From Carya illinoinensis (lineage: Eukaryota; Streptophyta; Magnoliopsida; Fagales; Juglandaceae), in contig NC_056757.1 of the NCBI RefSeq assembly GCF_018687715.1, positions 28,067,501 to 28,131,500 on the forward strand: DNA of 64,000 bases, in the 5' to 3' direction. This document shows positions 57,245 to 64,000 of the stretch, piece after piece (within the stretch, counting starts at the first letter, position 1; each line of letters begins with the position of its first letter). Below the pieces are notes generated by a model. It made no database searches and was not told the DNA's origin. It was given only the letters and a program-made list of their open reading frames with translations. The position numbers and the translations under genes were made by a program.

Positions 57245-57787
57245 ATGAAAATACAAGTCAACTAATTTTTGGAGGTAAGACGGAAGTGTCCTGCTCCAGT
57301 GTTGGTTGCTAATATTTCTTTCACGCATTTTATCAAACGGGTAAAATCTAAGAGCTCGGGTACAAGTTCCAACACCTCATCCAGAAAGTATATAACGCGG
57401 CTCGAAATCAGGTTAGACAAGTTTTGGACCCGATATTCAGACTAAATCGGCAGTAAAAAGGAATCCAAATCTGAAATGAAATGCAGAATGGTATGGTAAG
57501 CAGAGGAGAGAGTAATCCATAAAGTTTTGTCAATGTTAACTTTGCTCACCTCCTCAGCGTGCTTTCTGAACTGTAAAGAAGATGACAGGGGCTAGAGGCC
57601 TGGAAAGTGTGGCTAATATCTGAGATTACCACAAGCTCGTTATAAAATATTTCATTGTGGAGGTCTAGGTTCCTTCAAACAAATCCATGTACTTCCAATT
57701 GTTTGATCTTGTCTTCCTGCCTAAATTCAACGATACGTCGCTCCAATGCACAAAGTGCAAGCCTATCATAATACTTTGCAACGAGCG
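57245..57787 (-). pseudogene. broken gene fragment of unrecognised family
   Basis: Minus-strand translation from 57787 gives AALVAKYYDRLALCALERRIVEFRQEDKI-like sequence, then FV*RNLDLHNEIFYNELVVISDISHTFQ, with one internal TGA. A splice-like GAG|GTGAGC at about 57545 follows. Further in another frame comes RVIYFLDEVLELVPELLDFTRLIKC and KEILATNTGAGHFRLTSKN*. The amphipathic, Leu- and charge-rich pattern suggests a real helical protein, but I cannot name it. The 5' side stops where MITE C begins. There is no start codon or complete frame, so I call it a pseudogene fragment. Confidence 0.45.
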
Positions 57788-57948
57788 CTGCTACACAGCC
57801 GCTCATTATTTTGTTTTTAAATATTTAAATATTTTGAAAAAATAAAAATAAAAAATACATCAACACACTTAAAATCACTTCCTTAATCTATAAAAAAAAA
57901 TTTTCCAAGCAGTCAACTAGAGCGGTAAGGTTTGGGCAACAAAGTAGC
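57787..57948 (-). repeat. MITE family C, copy 2 (inverted)
   Basis: It runs from GCTGCTACACAGCCGCTC to AGAGCGGTAAGGTTTGGG...AAAGTAGC. This gives terminal inverted repeats GCT(A/G)CT and CCGCTC/GAGCGG. It abuts the broken fragment at 57245-57787. Confidence 0.55.
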
Positions 57949-59580
57949 TTTTTTCCTCTGCAATTTAGCACCACATTAATTATGCTATATTTGGGTATTC
58001 AGGTCATCTCCAATGATGAAACCAACAATTATTTTGAGGAATGCTAACTTTTCTATCGTGTGTCACATTTATATAAAATAAAAAAGTGATTAAAAAATGA
58101 TATAATTATATATAAAATTAAATTTTGATAATTTTTAACATAAACGTAAAAATAAAATTTTAAAAACACAAATGATATGTTTCAGATTTATGATTATAAT
58201 GTTTCATAGAATAATATTTGTCCAATATTTTTTTTTTGTAATCAAATATTTAGAATTTATTTTTTCATAAAAATTATCAGTGATCTTTTAAAATGTCATC
58301 TTTCATTCAAGTGTATAAGTTAGTTTATTAAATTTTATGTAAAATCTCGATAATTTTCTGTCACGTTAAACATATAAAAATATAATTGAAACCTTAAATA
58401 ATCTTTTTTCTGCTCGATGACATTTTGAGGATAAAACCTCTCAACAATTTTTCATATAGATCATCAATCATAAATGATTTTTCTTGTGTTTTCATTTTGA
58501 AATATGTTTAACTTTATGAGAAGTTGAAAAAAGTAGTGGATCTTGACATGCTATAGGTGGCAGAAACAGTTTTCAAACAAAGTTAAAGAACTCACACTTG
58601 AATCAAGAGTTTGACTTGCTTCCAATGGAAACAGAATGAATGCATGTTGACAAGTAACTGAACTGACGAAATCGGTTGTGGTGAATAAACAGCTTAATCT
58701 CCTCTGTTTCTTCTTTACACGATAAAAACCAAAGGGATGGCACCCAAATCGTGCAATGTGCATCACTAAAATTTGCAAAGTTAGATTTTCAAAGGGAAAG
58801 AGATGATAAAGACCTGACCAGTTTAATATATTGTGTAGAACAATTACGGATGTTCCACGGAATTAGTACAAATGCCCTGTCTCGGTGAGGTTTCAAGTCA
58901 TTCAAAAAAATCTGACGAGAAGATTTTCATCAAATGCACAAAACAAGATATCATGGAATTCTTTCACCCGTCTCTACACTTCATTATCCTAGTCTCCTAG
59001 ACCAAAGATTTTTTCTTTAGCATTCAAACAAGCCATAATTTTTTTTTTCTAACAAGATCAATATGCAATAGTGATATTATACTATTATCAAGTAAGCTAA
59101 AATTAAAAAATGAATCCCCAGAAACAATAATTATCCATAGCTAAAAAGATTTTTGCTTGGCATTTCAATACTAAAAGAATATGTAGTCTATACAAATGAA
59201 GTTTAACTGATTTAGAAGACAATTATGTATCATCAACAATGACAGAAGTATATCCATTATACATTTGAAGTCAATATGATCGAAATTTCCAATATTTTTT
59301 GCAACAAAATATAGCTCCAGTAGAATTACAGAGCTTTTTGATGCCTTATTTCAATCCATATGCCTTGTTATCAGCAAGAAGCAACTTTATGTATTTGAGT
59401 CAAATATCCATCCAAGAATTGGGAACCACTAGAGGCTCATGCCTGCAATATGTATTCTTTATGAAGATGTACCCATGAGCCAATATATTGTTCCTCATCA
59501 CTGGTGAGATAATGCAAATCCTAATTGTTTCATGGTGCTCCTCGTGTTATTCAATCAAAAGTATCCTATTGAGATAGGTA
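57949..59580. other. intergenic, AT-rich
   Basis: The stretch holds poly-A/T tracts and no coding sequence I can defend. The minus frame 58778-58551 has no family resemblance. Confidence 0.4.
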
Positions 59581-59584
59581 AACA

Positions 59585-60715
59585 TCAGTGAATGACCATC
59601 CTTTCAGAAGAAACAACCATTGTTTCTAGTATTGAGCGGCCTTCACCGTCCAAAGCTTCCATGTTGGAAGATCTACAGCTGAAGTAGAAAACTGCACTCA
59701 TCATAGAATCAAGGAGCACCACAAAGGAATACATGATCACTAAAAGAGGCCCTTCCCATATCCTTGAAGACCCATCTCCATAGCTCAGTGTCTTCACTCT
59801 GTGCTCAAACAATCCCTCAATAAAGGCCATCCCAATTGTGGATCCAAGAAATATCAAAAGACCCACTTGAGTCTGGCCCTTAATCAACACACTAGACCGC
59901 AGCATTGCCTGCGGTCCCGAAACATCCTCCAACACTGAGATCACAATAGCAATGTTGCATATAATGATTGCATTGGCAAAAATAACAGAGAAAACAAGCC
60001 CAGCCATCATAGCAGCATAGACAATCAGATCCGGTGAAAACCTAAATACAGCAAATGCACTGCACACAACATCAAGTAGAACAAAAAACAATGTGACACA
60101 ACCAACAATCAACATGCACACCCACACATACGTCAAAAGTAGCCGCCTCCAAATCTTGGCAATGATCACATAAAATTTGGTCGCATCAAATTTTTTCCTC
60201 GAATAACTACAATCTACGGAGTAAACCACGGCAGCTTTTGATAACAATGACAGAGTGATGTACAAAGGGAAGCACGTAACGGATGAAACAATCATCTCTG
60301 CGAAGTGTTGGCACGACTGTTTGACAAAAGGCCTAAGAGGCAGTCCACTGGACTTGGCCACCAACAGAAGCCTGACAGTCAGTCTCTTCACAATGGACCG
60401 ATTCACTAACACATTCGATAAAAGTACAGCAGCAACGGGGCAAATGAGCAATGCGGTGATCATTATCAATCCAGACGAATTGTAGCGGAGAATCCTAATG
60501 GATTCTCTCAAGATCTCCAGGGCATTCATTGAACGGAACTGGTAATTAGACCCAGTAACGTCATCAGACGATTCCATCTCGAGGTTTCGCAAATGGGTAT
60601 CTTCGGATCCATCTTTTTTCAAGTGATCCAACCTATTTCTAGGGGATGTTCCACTAGAAACTTCGATTTCCATCAAGTTTGTTTCCATAAAATACTCAAC
60701 AACTTCCAGAGACAT
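59585..60715 (-). CDS. multipass membrane protein of unknown function
   Basis: Open for 376 codons from ATG 60715 (MSLEVVEYFMETNLMEIEVS); METNLMEIE at 60688 is an alternative start. After an acidic N-terminus (residues to about 65) come several hydrophobic segments: SSGLIMITALLICPVAAVLLSNVLV, TCFPLYITLSLL, VWVCMLIVGCVTLFFVLLDVV, VYAAMMAGLVFSVIFANAIIICNIAIVISVL, VGLLIFLGSTIGMAFIEG and LLVIMYSFVVLLDSMMSAVFYF. Between them is a conserved-looking loop VLEDVSGPQAMLRSSVLIKGQ. Recall suggests the plant family of Arabidopsis At1g26650/At1g69430, whose function is unknown. No enzyme motif is visible. The leader may be spliced (CAG|GTACTG near 60839 and an acceptor near 60738), inferred only. Confidence 0.8.
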   Translation of the reverse strand: MSLEVVEYFMETNLMEIEVSSGTSPRNRLDHLKKDGSEDTHLRNLEMESSDDVTGSNYQFRSMNALEILRESIRILRYNSSGLIMITALLICPVAAVLLSNVLVNRSIVKRLTVRLLLVAKSSGLPLRPFVKQSCQHFAEMIVSSVTCFPLYITLSLLSKAAVVYSVDCSYSRKKFDATKFYVIIAKIWRRLLLTYVWVCMLIVGCVTLFFVLLDVVCSAFAVFRFSPDLIVYAAMMAGLVFSVIFANAIIICNIAIVISVLEDVSGPQAMLRSSVLIKGQTQVGLLIFLGSTIGMAFIEGLFEHRVKTLSYGDGSSRIWEGPLLVIMYSFVVLLDSMMSAVFYFSCRSSNMEALDGEGRSILETMVVSSERMVIH

Positions 60716-61300
60716 AAACGATATGAAAGAGTTATAGCTAGCTCTGTATGGCAATGTACATATAATGAAAATAAGATCCGAGGAGGTGAAAGCGGTGAAA
60801 GAAAGTGACTGCCACGCAATTTACAAAGGTACAGTACCTGAAAATATGGGTTTGGCGGCGATGATCATGGATGGCAGGTCATGTTGGAAGGCAAGGTCAC
60901 GAAGAGTGAAGGCCCAAAAGAATGTCAAGAACGGGTTTCATATGGCGGAAAATCACAGGTGAGATTTGGAAGAAAAGAATTTATGCGAGGCGTGTGGCGT
61001 TTGGCGTTCTGACTTCTGAGCAGTGAGAGTGCGAGATCTTGGTTCATTAGACTAATTTTTTGCGTCAACTGTTAATTCCAGGGGCCCCAAAAATCTGCAT
61101 GGATGGATGAGATCTTGGGTCTTGAAATGGGCTTCGCTTATGTCTAAACAATTCATTGAAATTATCATGACATGATAAATTCGATGATCTTCTTATTGAA
61201 TGTAAGCTCAATTTATCACGAATTAGTGTATAGTTTGCTAAGATTATAGAAAATAATTTAAATAACAATTTATTGTGTTGCTTTTTCTTCCAAACAATTT
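60716..61300. other. upstream region of the membrane-protein gene
   Basis: Probable 5'UTR and promoter of the gene ending at 59585. No other gene. The + strand frames here are short and unrecognised. Confidence 0.4.
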
Positions 61301-61301
61301 A

Positions 61302-61475
61302 GAAATGATACTTAGAGTCGTGAATATAATCACACAATCATTTTTAAAAAATAAATAAATATAAAATTCACGTGAAATAAAAAATTAATTTTTTTAATAA
61401 TAGACCTCATTTTTTTTTCAAACTGACTATGCGGCATTTACACACTTTACAATTATATGTAATATTACTCGTTAT
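61302..61475 (+). repeat. MITE family B, copy 3
   Basis: It starts AGAAATGATACTTAGAGTCGTG and contains AAAATAAATAAATATAAAATTCACGTG and TTAATAATAGACCTCATTTTT. It ends TTTACACACTTTACAATTATATGTAATATTACT. Confidence 0.55.
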
Positions 61476-61804
61476 ATATTATCACGCTTAACGTAATACA
61501 TTATATTTATTTTGCAATCAAATTAATTAAATTAAATCATGACGGATTACATTCAATCATGTAAGTATGCAGATTTTTTTGTATAAGATTACTCTCGCAA
61601 GTATTGATACTTAGAATCTTGACGTAGAAACTTACTACATTAGTTAATATTAAAAATATATATATATTCTAACTTTATTTTATAACTGTAACATGTCTTC
61701 ATAATAAGTAGTGTATTTACCCGGAAAACTTGTAAATACATAACTCATTCAAAATCTCTAAAAAGCACTCAAAGTTGAATATTGATTTTCCTATGGCAGT
61801 GTAG

Positions 61805-62165
61805 GTCTCATTTGTTACACAGATGAGATAAGAAATATGTGAATTATAGTGAAATTATTTGTGAATAGTAGTGAATGATTTGAATTAATATGTTTTATGA
61901 GATTTTAAGAAATGAGGAAAAAAAAATTGAATAAAAATATTATAAAATTTAAATATTGTTAGAATATAATTTTTGTTTTGAGATTTTAAAAAGTTAAATT
62001 ATTTGTTATATTTTGTTTGGAAACTTTGAAAAATTGTAATGATTCAGTAATAATTAGATGAAAAAAATTAAAAAAAAAATGAAATTAAAAATGCTTGTGT
62101 TTGAATGATGTTTGGATGTTGAGATAAAATAAGATGGGTTGAGACCATCTATAAAACCAAACAGC
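61805..62165 (+). repeat. MITE family A copy
   Basis: It begins GGTCTCATTTGTTACACAGATGAGATAAG and ends GAGACCATCTATAAAACCAAACAGCC. GTGAATAGTAGTGAATGATTTG, TGAAAAATTGTAATGATTCAG and TTTGGATGTTGAGATAAAATAAG lie between. Confidence 0.7.
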
Positions 62166-62852
62166 CGTAATCTTGTAGTTAGTTGTGGATCAAATTTAAA
62201 ATTTCATTTTTGGAGTCTCATTAATATTATAATTATCCAAAATAATTACATTTTGGGTTAGATGTTGAAGTATTTTAAGTTCTTGTATTAGATTTAGGTT
62301 TTCATAAGATTTTGGGTAAATTTTAAATAACAAAAAAGCCAAGAATAATGCAACTTTTATAAATTTTTCTAAACAAAAAAAAAAATGATTATTTTATTTG
62401 GTAGTTAAGGGGTTATATATTTTAAATTGTCTAGGACTAAAAAATAATTTTATATTTTTAAAGTTAAGGATAAATGAATTTTTTAGAAATAATAAATAAA
62501 TAAATAAATGCGGGGTGGTGGCCTACCCTGGAATCCATCCGTAGATTCCCTATCTCATTGGCTTTGTACGAGAGCTATTCAAGGACTGTCTCCATACTTC
62601 GTTTCATAATTCCCACTAAGAAAAATTGGACCTTATTAAATTGGTAAGGTTTATACTTTATTGCATATAAAAAATTAACATTGTTATTTATTTTTATTTA
62701 TATTTTTTTGTAATATGTTTTAAATCATTTATATGGTTATCACTTAAATAAATAACCACTTAAAAATTATGACACGTGGTTGGGTAAGGGCCTGGTTATT
62801 TTATTATTTGATGGTTCTAGCAATACAAGCTCATTAGTTGCCATATGAAAAT
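62166..62852. other. intergenic, AT-rich
   Basis: No gene or clear repeat. Contains TAAATAAATAAATAAATG at 62491-62508. Confidence 0.4.
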
Positions 62853-63028
62853 AAAACATTAATGTTAGATATAGTTATAAATTGTGTAATTAAGTGTCGT
62901 ATATTTTTTTTAAAAAAGAATAGAGTTTACTATTACAAAATTAATATCTTTTACGTCGATCTCATATTTATTCATTTAAAAAAAAAAAATATACCACGCT
63001 TACACAGTGCAAATATAATTTCTCTAAG
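62853..63028 (-). repeat. MITE family B, copy 4
   Basis: AATGTTAGATATAGTTATAAATTGTG, then AAGTGTCGTATATTTTTTTTAAAAAAG and ATCTCATATTTATTCATTT. It ends CTTACACAGTGCAAATATAATTTCTCT. Confidence 0.45.
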
Positions 63029-63135
63029 TACAAATGACCATAGAGGAAACAGAAACTAACAAGTAACAAACAGATAAAGCATTCTTCAACTCACCAAAAA
63101 GGGTGGTAATAGAGACCAACACGCTGAATGCAGGG

Positions 63136-63174
63136 TGAAGGAAAGGAAATGAAAGGAAAGGAAAGGAAAGAAAA
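63136..63174. repeat. (GAAAG)n microsatellite
   Basis: GGAAAGGAAATGAAAGGAAAGGAAAGGAAAG: a short-motif purine array. Confidence 0.8.
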
Positions 63175-63340
63175 ACATCCATATGGAGATCTGTTACCAA
63201 CTTGGTCACACTATGGACTTGAAAGGATTAACACAAACAAATTGAGAAACAATTGGAAGCAATTTTGAATTTATGACCCCATCAACCACATTGGCATTTC
63301 CCTTCTTGAATTTCGGTATCTATAATTATCCAAAAAGTTA

Positions 63341-63360
63341 TATATATATATATATATATG
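63341..63360. repeat. (AT)n microsatellite
   Basis: TATATATATATATATATATG. Confidence 0.85.
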
Positions 63361-63442
63361 TATGTAAGTAAACGCACATTAATAACATAAGCAAAGTTGT
63401 GAAGTTAAGGGCTACACTTAGAATATCTCATAACATCTATTA

Positions 63443-63612
63443 GAAAAATGGTATTTACGGTTGTAAGTATCTAAGTGTCGTATAATAACTTAAAAAAAAT
63501 AAATAAATATGAAATTTATATAAAAAAATATATATATTTAATAATAGGTTATATATTTTTTCAAAACGATTATACGGTACTTACACATTTTATAACTGTA
63601 TGTAATGTTACT
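63443..63612 (+). repeat. MITE family B, copy 5
   Basis: AAAATGGTATTTACGGTTGTAAGT, then AAAAAAAATAAATAAATATG, TTTAATAATAGGTTATATATTTT and ACTTACACATTTTATAACTGTATGTAATGTTACTAG. Confidence 0.55.
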
Positions 63613-64000
63613 AGAAAAATTTTAAAAAAATTAAATAAAAATATTTTAAAATTAAAAATTAACAAGTCGAAATGTCATACAGTTGTAAATGCGGGATCTT
63701 GATGATTGGAATGATCACGCTATTGATTTAAATTATCATTTCTTGTTCCGTCAATTTTTGCATGATTTTAGCTTTAGCGCGAGACAATTTTATTTTTTTA
63801 TAAATTTATTTGACAACCTCGTCCATTGCATCTCTGTGCTGGCCCTGGGCTGGACAATCTCATCCTAGTGGAGAGCTGCTGTATCTCTGTACTAGGCTCT
63901 TGTGTACTAAACAGTGTTAGAAACTCTTAGAATGGTTTATCAAAATGTACATGCAGGTAGGGCTGTACAGAAAAACCGACAAACCGGTCGGAACCGATCA
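63613..64000. other. intergenic, ends in a CCGA-rich repeat
   Basis: No gene. The last 43 bases (GGGCTGTACAGAAAAACCGAC, ACCGGTCGGAACCGATC) are the start of a repeat cut by the window edge. A similar CCGG-rich stretch lies at 39440-39540 inside the copia leader. Confidence 0.35.

Noticed and set aside
1..64000. tRNA, rRNA or CRISPR genes
   Set aside because: No cloverleaf-like tRNA, rRNA segment or spacer array was found by eye on either strand, apart from the tRNA-derived SINE at 48789-48905.

Overview
The window is plant nuclear DNA. It has intron-containing genes with GT-AG junctions, AT-rich intergenic DNA, L1-type LINEs, a Ty1/copia element, a solo LTR, a tRNA-derived SINE and many MITE-like palindromes. 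A dispersed repeat with runs of GATGAGATGAGA occurs at least six times. I associate it from memory with Fagales, especially the walnut family (Juglandaceae), so a Fagales tree is my best guess; nothing in the window proves it.

Layout. 1.5-4.8 kb: RPN6, a 26S proteasome lid subunit (- strand), with an 1.84-kb 5'UTR intron holding a LINE tail. 5.5-8.0 kb: a LINE copy (+) that keeps ORF1 and the endonuclease but has no reverse transcriptase. 8.58-18.64 kb: an old L1-type LINE (-) framed by a 15-bp target-site duplication, split by a 2.1-kb solo LTR and by another insertion of about 1.3 kb. 20.4-21.8 kb: a xyloglucan 6-xylosyltransferase gene (+), intact and intronless. 23.9-26.1 kb: a two-exon gene for a small single-pass membrane protein (-). 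29.9-45.5 kb: a ten-exon OSCA/CSC1-like (HYP1-type) channel gene (+), with a 5-kb copia element in intron 7. 49.4-50.6 kb: an ERN1-type AP2/ERF gene (+) broken by a stop codon inside the DNA-binding domain. 51.7-52.4 kb: a transposon-like coiled-coil ORF (-). 53.3-56.1 kb: a six-exon UXT/prefoldin-alpha gene (-). 57.2-57.8 kb: a broken gene fragment (-) next to a MITE. 59.6-60.7 kb: a multipass membrane protein gene (-). The rest is AT-rich DNA with MITEs and microsatellites.

The host genes are unrelated housekeeping or signalling genes with no operon logic. They cover proteasome assembly (RPN6), Golgi xyloglucan synthesis (XXT), a mechano/osmosensitive channel (OSCA) and prefoldin-type chaperoning (UXT). 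Exon structures were built by joining ORF pieces at GT-AG sites so that reading frame and family similarity continue; no transcript data were used. The most interesting points are the nonsense codon in the ERN1-like gene (ERN1 acts in nodulation in legumes), the datable nest of elements in the 10-kb LINE, the copia insertion in a channel intron, the RT-less LINE copy with its own duplication, and a possible UXT/membrane-protein microsynteny with Arabidopsis.
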